64,000 bases of DNA, taken from assembly GCA_963855995.1 (NCBI GenBank), contig OY979724.1:8379032-8443031 (forward strand), in the 5' to 3' direction. This stretch comes from Muricea muricata. Its lineage: Eukaryota > Cnidaria > Anthozoa > Malacalcyonacea > Plexauridae. The translations under genes were made by a program, and so were the position numbers. Shown piece after piece: positions 11,001 through 22,029 of the stretch. Within the stretch, counting starts at the first letter, position 1. The number at the start of each line of letters is the position of its first letter. The notes beneath the pieces are model-generated. The model had not been told where the DNA came from. It did no database searches and saw only the letters and a program-made list of their open reading frames with translations.

Positions 11001-14000
11001 GTAATTACGTTTTGCTTATAGGGTATGGGAAATGAAAGACGCAAATAACGCGTTTTTCACGATTCTCTAATGTTTGTTTTGATACAACGGACAAACTTGT
11101 GAAAGTTTTACTTTGTGATGACAAAACAAATAGAATAGAAAATACATAACATGAAATTATTTTGCTTCCTTTCAAGAAGGGCCCCCTCACGTTTTATTGC
11201 AGATGAAGATTTCTACGCTGCCACTGGGCCCTAGGGTTAATAACAAATCCTGGAAAGTTACTAAAACTGTGTAGACGATTGCAATGCCAAGTCGCTTTAA
11301 TCCAGCCTTACTGCTCACCCCTATGGAGAGTATGTAAGACTCTAAAAGATAAACTTCAAAAATTTAAAAACCGGGCAGCGAAAATAATCGCCAGGGTTAG
11401 CTACGACACTAGATGCCTTTTCCGTTCTTAAGTTGGAATGAATTAGAGGAGCAGTGGCGTATAAGTAAATTACTATTGATATATAAAATTCTGAATGATT
11501 ATACGGGACCTAACCTAAAAGAATCTCTAACAAAGAAAAACATCTGGCAAACTAATTATGCATGATCTTAAGAATAGGCAAACTGACTTAGCTCTCCTAA
11601 AACCAAAAATGGAGTTTCTCAAAAAAAGTTTTAATTTTGGCGGGGCAAAATTGTGGAACAGTCTTCCACCAAATGCCAAATTGGCAAGTTCTGTCCACTC
11701 ATTTATAAATATCATACTGGTCACACCAGATTAATGTATTATAGTAATAGGTAGGTATTTTGTAAATAATTATATGTTAAGACGCCCTCCACGGAAACCA
11801 GCATTTGCTGATGGGGCTAGCGTCATTAAATAAAGTTTTACATACATACATACATACATCTAACATGCTCGAAAGAAACTAGCTAGAACACTTTTCATTT
11901 ATCGTACAGCATGAGTAAATACCAACCTAAAATAACGAGGCTGTATGATTGGCCTTTTGAAACAAAAGTCACCATTGTGTGTGATTTTTTCTTGAGAAAA
12001 ACAATTTCTACAGTTTTTGTCTTTCAATGTTATAACCAACCACTCACAAGACAAGTTAGTATGGGTTGTGTAGACCCTACACTATGCTTCTCTGCCAAGA
12101 TCCTTTATAGCATTTTTGGTAAATCAAATGACGGGTTTTTATGCCGAAGGAAGCAACTTAGCACAAAGTTAAGCTTCCATGTTTCCAATAACATCATATG
12201 CATGTATAGTGCAAGTCAGAATTGCATTCCAAGCTACAAGAACTTTTAAAATAAATCCCATCTGAACAGCTTTATAACACAAATGAAACTTTCCTGAGGA
12301 GAGAGTAAAAGTGACTTGATAAACAAATGAGTAGAGAATTCAAATTCTTTGTATACACAAAGTAGATTGATTTTCTAATTGAATACAAGCTAATACATAT
12401 GCGTCACACAATGGCATAGATGTCTTTCTACAGTAAACACAAAAAGTGATGTAGATTAATTGCTTTTAGAATCAGGGACCGCGCAGAGTTCGGGACTGGG
12501 AAGGCCACTCACTTTTTATAGCAGATGAAGGTTTCTGTGCTGTTACTAGGCCGCAGGATAACAAATCCTGCAAAGTTACTAAAACTGCAGATGAATGCAA
12601 TGTCCAAATCGCAGGAAATGGCATTTCCGTTCTAATTTTCAAAATTTCTCGGAGACCACCCTCCCTGAAAAACCGTAGACTGATTACGTATTTGGAGTTA
12701 GACCTTAGTCTCCTCACATCAAATTACGCTCCGTGGGTCCTGAGAATGTACGCAAACGATTTTAGTGTGGAATTTTAATTTGTTATAACTTACAATTGGT
12801 ATGCGCTTGCGCTAAAGTTGGCTGCTAAATAACAAATTTAAGGCGATTTTAATGTCCCAACTGTGATTTCCACCATAAAGTTTATACTATCTTCGGCTTG
12901 ATCATGATAGACTTTCTTTCAACATGGCGACCAGCATGCGCGAAACAACATGTGAGACACAAAAACTTCAAAGGCTCCGTGTTTATGTGCACGCTGATCT
13001 CTGTATAGTACTGAAAGTACACGACGAATTGGGCGACCTAAGGTAGCAGGAAGCAATTAGCGATTACGTATTATACTGTATTTTCCCATCAAGCATAGCA
13101 TATCGAAGCTGCTTCCGAAATAATATGTTATTGTATATGTTATTATTATTTATATAATAATACGTGTTCATTTTGCATTTTCATTGGTCGCGAGCTGTGT
13201 GTTATTAAAGTACACACGCACGGATGACGTCAGCTGATGGCGTGATCTAATTTAGCTAATTTATTTCGCGGGTCTTCGCATGATTTTTGTCAACTTTATC
13301 ATAATATAAAACAAATAGATTTCATTTTTTTGTGCTTCTGCACTGTAATAGATCACAGATGACGCCATAGCGTGTGAAGAACAAAAAGTCACGCACTCGA
13401 CTGCGTCTCATGCGTACTTTTTTGTTCTTCACACACTATGACGTCATCTGTGATCTATTACAGTACAGACGCACGCAAAAATGAAATCTATTTGTTAAAT
13501 ACTGTATGTTAAAACTATGTAATTGCTCATTACAGTTTTTGAACACGAGTTAAACTTGTTTATAATTTTGCTTACATCAATTTCTTACAGAACTCGAAAA
13601 CGTTTTGTGTGAAGAGTACAAGCGTAGAGCAGAAAATTTTAAACCGTTGCCCTGGATTGACAAAATGCAGTTCAACCTGGAAAACCTTTACACAAAACTG
13701 TCTGTTGTAAAAAGAAAAAAATCTGGTTGGAAAAAAACAAAGCAAATTGTTGAACTTCCTGACATATTCGATACAGATAAGGAGTCAAGATCAAACCCAA
13801 AAATTATCCTAATCGAGGGGAGTCCGGGGACAGGTAAAACAACGCTAAGCTTGAAACTTGCGTATGACTGGGCCACAGGTAAAATGCCAAACAAGTTTCC
13901 AGAAGTAGAACTAATTCTGTTGATCAAGTGCCGGGATATGGAAGCTAACATTCAGGAATCAGCCAAGACGCAGCTTTTGCCTTGGGATAACGATCAATTG

Positions 14001-15884
14001 TGGAATGTCTTAGACTCTTTTGTTCACTCGGGTAAGGTAATGTTAATCATTGATGGGGTCGATGAGATTCCAAAAAGTGCGGAAAGTCATGTTGTGAACT
14101 TGTTAAACAGAAAAGTTCTGCGAAATTGTTATGTGGTCGTCACATCTAGGCAAGAGAAAGGAATGGAAGTGCGGAAATATTGCGATAAACTATTAGAAAT
14201 CGACGGCTATTCTGATGAAAGTAGAAACAGTTTCATTGATAAATACTTCACAAGTGACATTGATCTTGCTCAAAAACTGCAGGAAAAGATACGAACAAGC
14301 ACTGAGAACAATCTCCAATCGCTGGCCACAAACCCGTTGAATGCATTGCTGTTGTGTGTTGTTTTTGAAGATAATAAAGGCGATCTACCTACTACGGTAA
14401 CTGAACTATATGAAAATATTGTAGAGTGTATTTGGAAACGCTATTGTAAAAGGAAAAGACCGGAAGAAAAAGCTATCCCGTTCGAAATGGCTATGCAGAC
14501 CTTGGGTAAATTGGCACACGAATGCCTTATTAATCGCGATACGTTGTATTTCAGCGAAAACATGTTGAAAAACGAGGACGAAAAACCGTGTACTAACATC
14601 GGTTTTTTGTATAAGGACGATATTAGTACAAGAATATTAAAGCCGCAAATTACGTACTGGTTTCTTCACAAAACGTTTCAAGAATATTTTGCAGCGTATA
14701 ATTGTGCATATATTGAAAAAGAAGTCGACATGTCAAAGTTATCTTATTACACGCGTAAGGACGGTGCGAAATTCATTCAAGTTTTAAAGTTCCTGTCTTC
14801 TATGTTGCAGAAAGAAAGGGTTGAGCATCATAAAAAAGTTATAGCACAACTTGGATCATGCATTTCTCAAAATGATGAGTGTAGAGGCAGCGCAGGATTA
14901 AATATCTTGTGCCAAGTCCTTTCTGAGAATGAACTCAACAGAGATTTAGCTGGCACTTTTAAACCTTTCATTTCGGAAGACTTAGATTTGGAGATAAAGC
15001 CAGACAACCAATATTCTATTATGCCTCGCATTTTAAATCTTCTTGCCACAGGAAGTGAAGATGAAGAAACATTAAAATTAGACATGTTACAGTTCGACGA
15101 TTTTCTTGATGGCACAGAGTGGTTGAGACTGATTTGCGAGGCGCTAATGAAAAACCTTGTTGTCGATCAGATGAGATTGTGGCATTGTAAATTAGACGAA
15201 ACTTTTCTGCAACAAATGTTGACTAAGAACCCGATTCTACGGATATTAAATATTTCAGGGAATGTGACTTATAAAGGACTGAGTATATTGGCAAAGGGTT
15301 TATGTAAAAACTCTAGTCTAAAAATACTATATCTTATGAATATTTGTTTGGGATTGCACGATAAGCCCTCTTCGGAATTTACAGGCATGGTTGAAATGTT
15401 TCAAACTAATGTTACATTAAAAACACTCTGGCTGGATTACAACCCACTTGGTTCTGACGGAGTGACTTGGATTGCCGAGGCACTAGGATCGAACCAAGGG
15501 CTGGAGGAACTTAGTCTAAGGAATACCGAATGTGATGACGAGGGAGCAGCAGCACTTGCAAAAATGTTGCGCATGAATAAGACGCTCAAGCGGCTTTGTC
15601 TATGTAACAGACACAACAAACTCATCAGAAGAAACAGTATTGGTGACAAGGGAGCAACTGCTCTTGCTGATGTACTGAAGGAATACAATTCTTCATTAAG
15701 AGAACTTCATCTTTGCCATAATACAAACATCATAAATACAGGATTAAGAAAACTTACAGAAACAGTGCAGAAAAATAAGAGACTGACATTATATATCGAC
15801 CTGCCTGAGCAGATCAGCAAGACACTTGATAAAGAAACAATGGAAAGAATACAACCACCGTCAAGCTGTCCGTCTTGCCGTTAA
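8082..15884 (+). CDS. NLR copy 1: 2A leader - Mrr-like nuclease - NACHT - LRR
   Basis: Gene model: possible start exon 8082-8098 (uncertain), 2A exon 8254-8360, Mrr exon 9179-9757, NACHT-LRR exon 13591-15884. All joins after the 2A exon are phase 1 (NS+D, K+E), so they splice into one frame of 993 aa plus a short leader. The order is a hydrophobic signal-like segment ending in a 2A motif, a PD-(D/E)xK nuclease of the Mrr type, a basic NLS-like peptide, a NACHT ATPase and C-terminal LRRs. NLRs are ligand-gated oligomerising ATPases; here the effector position is held by a nuclease domain rather than CARD, PYD or DEATH. The 2A motif would let ribosomes release the leader or read through, giving two possible cellular destinations. 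A second full copy lies 22 kb downstream. No transcript evidence is available, so exon linkage is inferred from phase and from the repeated order. Confidence 0.75.
8254..8360 (+). CDS. 2A-like leader exon, NLR copy 1
   Basis: The 107-nt exon sits between a pyrimidine-rich acceptor (TTTTTTTATTGGCAG) and donor GTAACC. It encodes 35 residues: a hydrophobic run LICLVALVSAVLTSSVFVLD followed by LTQFGDVEKNPGPNS. The last part matches the 2A consensus D-(V/I)-E-x-N-P-G-P, at which ribosomes skip the final Gly-Pro bond. N-terminal 2A sequences that double as signal peptides are known from sea-urchin NLRs. A stop codon lies just upstream in frame, so translation must enter by splicing. 2A motifs also occur in animal non-LTR retrotransposons, but here the exon is followed in phase by the nuclease exon in both gene copies. 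Confidence 0.85.
8361..9178. other. Intron of NLR copy 1 with minisatellite
   Basis: Intron between the 2A and nuclease exons. It includes the minisatellite at 8818-8910. Short ORFs here are not conserved with copy 2. It ends in the acceptor GTAAAATATTTTCTAG. Confidence 0.6.
8818..8910. repeat. Minisatellite, unit about 15 bp
   Basis: About six imperfect tandem units of the type CCATGTCCGCGTTTT, varying as CCATGCCCACGTTTT and CCATGTCTGCGTG. Intronic; absent from the equivalent intron of NLR copy 2. Confidence 0.9.
9179..9757 (+). CDS. Mrr-type PD-(D/E)xK nuclease exon, NLR copy 1
   Basis: 579 nt, phase 1 to phase 1, about 193 residues. It opens DQRYKFHLLTPDDFENVAAI, like the helix before the Mrr catalytic core (acidic residue in the DDFE segment). 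The core GRDGGVDGQ, then about 18 residues to KIIVQVKH, matches the Mrr pattern G-D-x-G-x-D ... Q-x-K, in which the usual (D/E)xK motif is QxK. The metal-binding Asp and the Lys are both present. A Rossmann-like remainder follows (ETYVIFTNFQL, VEVFGYETV). The exon ends SPPKRLKLEPDIK, a basic NLS-like peptide. Splicing at AAAAG/GTACAG continues in phase into the NACHT exon. The function inferred is DNA cleavage or DNA binding in the nucleus after NLR activation; the substrate is unknown. Confidence 0.8.
10034..10107 (+). repeat. tRNA-like SINE head (1 of 4)
   Basis: Box-A-like TGTGGTCAGAGCATTG and box B GGTTCAATTCC, spaced about 40 bases apart, resemble a tRNA-derived Pol III promoter. Related copies are at 36838-36905, 38566-38630 and 47179-47249, all inside NLR-derived introns, so the spread may be by segmental duplication rather than retrotransposition. 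Confidence 0.45.
11299..11865 (+). mobile_element. LINE 3' fragment (non-LTR retrotransposon)
   Basis: Broken translations show typical LINE C-terminal segments: LIQPYCSPLWRVC, KNRAAKIIARVSYDTR, and FNFGGAKLWNSLPPNAK. Frames contain several stops. The 3' end has AATAAAG and a CATA tandem tail (TACATACATACATAC). The surrounding NLR-intron sequence CCTGGAAAGTTACTAAAACT recurs at about 12567 without the LINE, so the element interrupts an older repeat. Dead copy. Confidence 0.85.
13311..13495. repeat. Foldback element near the NACHT exon of copy 1
   Basis: Arms of about 75 bases (ACAAATAGATTTCATTTTT ... its complement at 13478-13495; core GATCACAGATGACG / CGTCATCTGTGATC). Copy 2 lacks it: after GAAATAATATGTTAT it goes almost directly to AATTGCTCATTACAG. 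The element entered copy 1 after the duplication, within 100 bases of the NACHT exon. Confidence 0.85.
13591..15884 (+). CDS. NACHT-LRR exon, NLR copy 1
   Basis: 2294 nt single exon, entered in phase 1 after TTTCTTACAG (ELENVLCEEYKRR). NACHT features: Walker A GSPGTGKTTLSLKLAYDWA; Walker B VMLIIDGVDEIP; sensor-type VVVTSRQEKGM; helical region LATNPLNALLLCVVFED and the WFLHKTFQEYFAAY segment common to NACHT proteins. The C-terminal part holds LRRs of the ribonuclease-inhibitor type, for example LKTLWLDYNPLGSDGV, LEELSLRNTECDDEGAAAL and LRELHLCHNTNIINTGL. The protein ends SSCPSCR. A polyadenylation signal AATAAA is at 16025-16030. All ATPase motifs are intact, so the domain should bind and hydrolyse ATP and assemble. 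The NACHT core is almost identical to copy 2; the start of the LRR region differs most. Confidence 0.93.
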
Positions 15885-17250
15885 GTTAAAACAACCTATG
15901 TATTTCTTAATTGGAACCTTACTTAAAAGAGTTATTTTTAGCTAATCAAATAGCTTAGAACCGACATGCCAGACAACCCAATTTCATGTGCAGGCATGTA
16001 ATGCTTAAAGTCATTTTGTTGTAAAATAAAGGCTTTCTTCCTGCGGTCTGTTAAAATTTATGATGTTTATCAAATTGTTTTGTTTCATATTGTTTCGAAG
16101 CAAAATATACTGTTCTCAATTCTGGTATGACAAGTTATGTCATCCATGCAAACTAGATGATCTGACCGTCAGCAAAAGACCTGAAAGGCTGAAACTATCT
16201 ACCAAATAGAAATCCATTTTGCTGTTGAGTGTTAATCACTTATATCTTTTGTGTTCTTTTGTGAAAATTAGTAACTGTCTTTAATAAAGACAATTATAAG
16301 TCTACCAGCAATTTACAAATAAAGTAAATTATATTTCATTATATTTAATAATTTGGATCGAAAAATGGATTTCTATTTGACAACTAGTGCCAGCATATTT
16401 CCGTGTTTTCAGATCAACTGGAATGCTGGCCAGCATTTCATGCTCCCATCCAATGTGCATTACGGCATTTACTCGGTGCTCTGTTCCATATACGGATACT
16501 TTTTTCGTTATTAACCAAAAGGAGACACAAATATCATAAAAAGAAAGTAGATGCCACTAGAACACAGACTCTTCCAAGTAAATGCCAATGTGAACATAAT
16601 TTTTATAGGTATATCTCCAGCATTTAGTTATATGTACATACTGGTACTTACTTGTAGATTTCATCCATTGGTAAAATACTGCATGGCTTCATTGTGTTTC
16701 AACTCATTGTACTACACGCAAACAATCTAACTCACAAATTTTATGAAAAATTATACTAATGTTAAGATTTAAATATTTCAATGAGACATAGGGAGGTGTT
16801 GGATTCAGTATTATGGTAAAATGATGTCATCTATAGAATATATTACTGGGTAATTACAATGTAGTACACTGAGAAAGTCTGTATATATAAGTACTATTTA
16901 CAACATGAGCGGCCGTGTTGTATCAGCATATACAAACTCGAGCCGAAGGCGAGAGTTGTATATATATCTGATACAACACGGACGCGAATGTTGTAAATAG
17001 CTTGTGAAACTCTCCAATTTTATAGATTAGTTTGCGAAGTAATTTTGAAAATACATCTTATATAAGACGAGAAAATCAAAGTTAAAAGTTATGAAAAGAA
17101 TTCTGTATCAGAGTATACAGACTCCTTCACGCTCATGATTTCTTTTGTATTTTCTTTATGAATTATTAATGAGTTTCACAATTTTTTTTGAACCTCGCAA
17201 AACAATATTCCAACATATCCCCTAACAGGGCATGAACAAAACTCATACTA
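15885..17250. other. 3' flank of NLR copy 1
   Basis: Contains the polyadenylation signal at 16025-16030, the TTAA empty site at 15923-15926 matching the insertion point of the TTAA element in copy 2, and the hairpin at 16894-17000. No gene recognised. Confidence 0.6.
16894..17000. repeat. Hairpin-forming inverted repeat
   Basis: CTATTTACAACAT...CCGTGTTGTATCAG pairs with CTGATACAACACGG...ATGTTGTAAATAG around an ACTCGAGCCGAAGGCGAGAGT centre. The style (GAAGGC/GAGGGC centre) is shared with the inverted repeat at 2827-2933, suggesting one MITE family. Confidence 0.8.
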
Positions 17251-17319
17251 AAGTCTGAAAAATCGTACAAATTGGTATTACCATGCAGTTATTCTGTATT
17301 ACAATTGTGGTTTCTTTTG

Positions 17320-17882
17320 TGTAAATGCAAGCTATCTTTGCTGTTCCCATTAGAACTGCTTGTTAAAAAACAATTCTGAGTTTGATGATCGTCTGGCAGT
17401 GTGAAGGCCACATTGGTAAAGTTACCCCGACAGAAAGCAAGATATTATTTAAAAAGCTATTCTGAGCCTCATAGCGCATACACAATGCGCGTACCATGGG
17501 ACTGAATGTAAAAGAAATAAGAATTTTATAGATGAGATAGCCAGATGGGATGACTCATCTCATTATCTATTGTTTGAATTGGGTTAAATTCCATTGAAAT
17601 GCGATGTATAAAACATGCGTTAGACTGAACTATAGGATAAAAATTTTAATTTTCCATGAAGGCACTCAACGCCAATGCACTAATTGTGTAATATTACTTC
17701 TAAATATGTGATGGGTAGTGAACTAAGTAATGCATCTCGAGTATTACGGATCGTCCAGGATAAATATGAGAAAATTCCCAAAGGTATTCTTGGATCAATG
17801 CTTCTGATGCTTCCAAAACGTCAAGAAAATCAAGTGAAATCTTAGGAGAAAAAACAATATCAATGATCTCTAGCAAAAGCAT
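17320..17882 (-). pseudogene. Remnant of a multicopy coding repeat (HYLVHYP / CMRYEA motifs)
   Basis: Minus-strand exon-like piece 17700-17882 reads ...YLWEFSHIYPGRSVILEMHY then LVHYPSHI; a second piece at about 17330-17500 follows the acceptor TTTTACATTCAG and reads PMVRALCMRYEAQNSFLNNI. The pattern (H-Y-L-x-H-Y-P, then G-P-M-V-R-x-x-C-M-R-Y-E-A-K-H-S-F-F-K) belongs to a repeated protein family I recognise only as a multicopy, probably transposon-related family. Partial copies occur at 57690-58010 and 63740-63960. Stops and frameshifts show it is dead. Confidence 0.5.
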
Positions 17883-17899
17883 GAAACATTGCTAGTACT

Positions 17900-19430
17900 T
17901 ATTATCTAATGGAAGTATGGAACAAGACAACCTATTAACGGGGAGATACTTGCCAAAGCACCACATTTGTGCAGCTGTTAAATGAGAAAATCACAAAGAA
18001 ACACGATGGTTTGCACTTCAGTTAGGGTCAGTCGTTCAGAATGTGGTTTCCTTGACCGTGGGTTAACGTAAAATTCAAAGAAAATTTCTCCACAGCTTGT
18101 TAATTTTTTTTCGAAAAGATTTAAATGAAAGGTATTTTCAGAAATCTTGTCTTGACCTAAAGGGTTTTCAGTTTTCAAAGTTTTAAAATCAAAGACCTGT
18201 AGAAATATAGAAACTAAAATTTAGAGTTGTTTAAACTTTAACCCACAGGTTAGCATTAACCCATGCAGATTTGAACAACAGCTTCCACATGTTATGAAGA
18301 CAACATTGCTTAATCAACAATTTAAATTACACATTTGTTAATATGTATTGCGACTTTTAATGACTCTGTTGTACACTGGCACATGTCTTTGAACCACTAT
18401 AATACCTAAATAAAACAATTTAGTAAGATATTGCACAAAACAATTTAATATTTACCTTTCTGTCAAATATCATTGGCATCTCCTTTCAATGCTTGATAAG
18501 TGACTGGCAAAGGCTAATTGTTCTTATCATTGTAATAAACATAGTCAAACATCATCTTGTCATCGAGTTTGTGTAAGGTGAGGTACTTTAATTCATAGAT
18601 AAATTAAGATACTCAACATCTCTTGCACTCATATTGCAAGACTTCTTCAAGCAAGTCATGCATCTAGCATCAGCAGGCAGACCATCAACAACATAAAAAA
18701 ATCTCGAATTAATTGCACAGAACTGATTTCACACCATAGGTCTTGCTCAAATCAAAATCATGTTCTATTTATTCACATTGGCGATCATGACCAGCTCTTG
18801 CTCTCAGCACAACGTCTTTCTCACAGAACTGGTAAGAGAGGAAAATTGTGGTAGAAACTTACATGACTGTACTGTACCATTAGTTTTTAAGTATTGCCGT
18901 CATTTCTAATTGAAAATCTAAAGTAAAAATCTAAAGTAGGACGAAACTTCAAATTTCCCATCAAAATTTGCTTTCATTAATATTTTGCGGTTAAACAAAA
19001 TAATATAACTATGATGTTAAGCACAAAAAACTCACACAATAAGTGATTTTAGTTGTAGTTCCCAAAGAATGTCTGCATATTACCAAAGTACTTGCACTCT
19101 CTTTGAACCCTCCAATCAGCTTATACTCAAGTTGTCAGCAGTTCCAGAAAAGGAATTGAAACAGGTCTATGATTTATAATGAAACTGATACCCACTATCC
19201 TAAAAAAAAACACTGTAGTGAAATACATGAGTGAAAGATGCATACCTCGTCAATCAATGCAAGGTCATTCACAATTGGTTCAAACAGCGTACCGATGCCA
19301 TATTTTTTATGACTAAATGTGTGCAGACTTGTATTATTTTTATTATTACCAAGGGACAGGTAGGTGATTCCTATAGCAGTTTTAAAAAATCAAGTTTTCA
19401 ATAGTAAAGTAATTGAGATAAGTCAAATGA
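17900..19430. other. No gene or clear element seen
   Basis: AT-rich DNA with only short ORFs. No domain, splice structure or repeat structure could be supported. Confidence 0.5.
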
Positions 19431-19434
19431 TTAT

Positions 19435-19698
19435 GTGACAATTATTTTATTATGTCTCCAGTTTGTCTAATTATTTTATTCTATCTCCAGTTTGTCTGAT
19501 TGTAGGCTACCTGCAGTATTATTGAGATTGTAAAATGTGATTCGTTGTTACTGTAAAGATCTAACACTGACTTAGCTTCTTAGCCGTCTTTTACATCATA
19601 GAGGATAATTATGTATATCTGAACAGCTAATTTTTATAAGCATTTAGTACAATTTCTCAATACTAGAAAAACTGGAGACGGAATAAAATAATTGTCAC
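19435..19698. repeat. Inverted-repeat MITE, 264 bp
   Basis: Ends GTGACAATTATTTTATTATG and the complement (GAATAAAATAATTGTCAC), both running into a TCTCCAGTTTGTCT motif. The left arm carries a second tandem copy of the ATTATTTTATT..TCTCCAGTTTGTCT segment. No ORF. Confidence 0.75.
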
Positions 19699-19996
19699 TT
19701 GATGAAACGAGACTTGAACATGTTGACAAGTTTTCATGCCATAATTATGCACGACCTACAAAACATAAGACTACGAAAAATGAAATCTTCAAAGTCTTCG
19801 AAGTTATGATATCAGTTAAAACAGGCATAGTCTTTATCATTATTACTGGCATTGGCTTTTAACACAAGACACTGTGAAATGTACAGAAGAAAATTTGTCA
19901 AGGCCCACAAGTTATTTCTATAATTATTGTGTAGAAATCGACAAGCAAATTACATTGACGGATACCTAACTAATGTGTCTTCCGAATTTGCTTCCA

Positions 19997-20080
19997 AGGG
20001 AATGTGCGTGTATGGATGATTATAGTATTATTATCTTCTAAGGGAATGTGCGTGTATGGATGACTATAGTATTATTATTA
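19997..20080. repeat. Two-copy tandem repeat, unit about 45 bp
   Basis: AAGGGAATGTGCGTGTATGG followed by ATGATTATAGTATTATTAT is repeated once with few changes. No coding signal. Confidence 0.85.
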
Positions 20081-20209
20081 TATGGTTATGGGTGTTTTAC
20101 TGTAAACTAAAACACTCGTATTTTCCATATTTTCACTAGTGAAGATATTGTTTTCACCGCTCGAAAATACTACTCATATCTAAGCGCCACCGTGTATAAT
20201 CAAAACACC

Positions 20210-20880
20210 ACGAAGCGTACGCGAAAAAACTGAACATATAGGTTCACACAAAATCGAAAGGATTTTGAAGAAATTTGGCAAACAGGTACAACATTCTAGT
20301 GAATACAAATTGTTTTGATCTCTTTGCACTCATAAGGATAGAGTTAATGAATTTCAAAAACCTGGTGTATACCGCATTCCTTGTGAATGTGGTTTGGTTT
20401 ACATCGGTGAGACTGGCCGAAATCTCTCATTACGTCTTATAAAGAACATAAGACTAACTGCGAGAAAGCCGAACTCAAAAAATCAGCTGTGGCTAAACAG
20501 TCATGGACTAATGACCATCGCATAAAATGAAATGAAGCGACCATTTTAGCAATGGATGATCATAAGTTCTGTCGCAAAATGAGAGAATCATTGAAATTGA
20601 GAAGCATAGTACGACAGATCAGGAGGGTAAGCCACTGGATAGTACGTGGCGCGCTCTTTTTACTGTGGCAAATTGATTCCCCTTCCTCCTTTGCCCACGC
20701 ATTAATTAATAGGAACCTTTTTTGCTAGTTAGATTTGGCGTAGTTGATTTAGCCGTTTTAACATTCAATTCACGCGAGCAAACAAATCACGACATTTTAC
20801 CTAAATTAGTCGCATTATTATATATTAGAGCTTACGGATTGAAAGCTTTGGGATAAACTTACGTGGTGTTTCCACAAAAT
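20210..20880 (+). mobile_element. Penelope-like element remnant (GIY-YIG end)
   Basis: The plus strand reads KPGVYRIPCECGLVYIGETG then RNLSLRL, a GIY-YIG nuclease signature as found at the C-terminus of Penelope-like retroelements; a +1 shift restores KEHKTNCEKAELKKSAVAK. Downstream is DHKFCRKMRES and the end motif AAAGCTTTGGGATAAACTTA CGTGGTGTTTCC, whose complement recurs as a short piece at 33964-34045. Frameshifted and truncated. Confidence 0.7.
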
Positions 20881-20894
20881 TATATTTTAATTAG

Positions 20895-21960
20895 ATATGG
20901 AAATCTCTAGATAGTCTCAACACCTGGAGCTATGTTAATAATATGTCATTTAATGCATCGAAATGTAAAGTTCTGACAGCGACAAGAAAACTAAATCCAG
21001 TTAATTTTGATTACCATCTTGAAGATAAAACATTGGCTTCTGTAAGAAAAGAGAAAGATCTCGGAGTAGTGATAACTAGCAACTTCACTTGGGACCAGCA
21101 AATTCTGACTGTTGTAAGTAAAAGGCTCGGCCTTCTACGTAGGACTTGTCCTCTGATTAAAGACACCAGAGTAAGACGCTCACTCTATCTCTCGCTGGTG
21201 AAGTGTCACTTGAATTACGCAACTGAAGTCTGGTCTCCGTTAAATATTTTTTAATATTTTTTTGTTGAAAACGTCCAAAGAAGAGCAACAAGATGGATAC
21301 TACAGCGACGTAAGGGACAGCAGGAGTACAAGGATCGACTAGTCGCATTAGATCTTCTACCACTTTGCTATGATGGGGAGTTACAAGACATAACATTCTT
21401 TTATAAGGCGTTTCATGGACACATTGGCATAGACATTTCCAACTTTGTCTCCTTTGTCAATAATGGTCGGACCAGGTCAAGTAATTTGAGAACACTGAAA
21501 CACTATATTGTCGAACCAGCACCTTCCAGTCATCTTATTTTAACCGTATAGTGAAATTTTGGAACAAGACCATTCTCGTTACTCCTCAGAGAATCTTCTC
21601 TAGTTTATTGCTCTTTAAAAGGTCAATTAAGGACTTGTTTAAATTGGAGCTGAACAGATCTTTTGACTTGTCAGTGCCTTGCACATGGACTTTCGTGCCT
21701 GACTGTTCTTGCCGCAGGCAATCAAGTAGTTGTTAAATGTGAAGTCTCAACTGAGGCGAGTGATGATATTCCGCGATGATATTGTTCCTACTCGCTTACA
21801 AGCTGAGTTACACCATTCTACTATTCATTATTCGCTTCTGTTAGATTGTTCTGCTCTTGTTGTGTTGTGTATTGTTTGTTCCATTGTGATACTGTACAAT
21901 GTGTACATACTTTCTATATTACTGTGAGGGAGATGCCTTGCATGGGACCTAGTTACTGTC
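20895..21960 (+). mobile_element. LINE 3' fragment with reverse-transcriptase C-terminal region
   Basis: The ORF from 20943 reads MSFNASKCKVLTATRKLNPV, then EKDLGVVITSNFTWDQQI, LGLLRRTCPLIKDTRVRRSL and YLSLVKCHLNYATEVWSPLN. This is the post-YADD/thumb region of a CR1/L2-like non-LTR retrotransposon. After a stop at 21254 the homology goes on in other frames (NVQRRATRWILQRRKGQQEY; DISNFVSFVNNGRTRSSNLR). 5' truncated and mutated. Confidence 0.85.
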
Positions 21961-22029
21961 CCGTTCGCATATTTTTCCTTTGGGCCATTGTTTGCATGCA
22001 CTTATCTATTTATATTGTGCTTCCAAAAA

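Larger units (their letters stand above)
9758..13590. other. Large intron of NLR copy 1
   Basis: Holds a degenerate relic of the small NLS exon (about 9935-9970), a tRNA-like repeat, a LINE 3' fragment and a foldback. Blocks at 9875-10500, 10800-11200 and 11900-12420 recur in the matching intron of copy 2 (about 47025-47660, 36990-37340/38690-39090/50080-50330, and 51440-51620). ORFs here, including 11911-12249, are not preserved in copy 2 and are treated as chance. Confidence 0.7.

Noticed and set aside
11911..12249. 112-aa ORF in the large intron of NLR copy 1
   Set aside because: The matching stretch in copy 2 (about 51440-51620) does not keep the frame.
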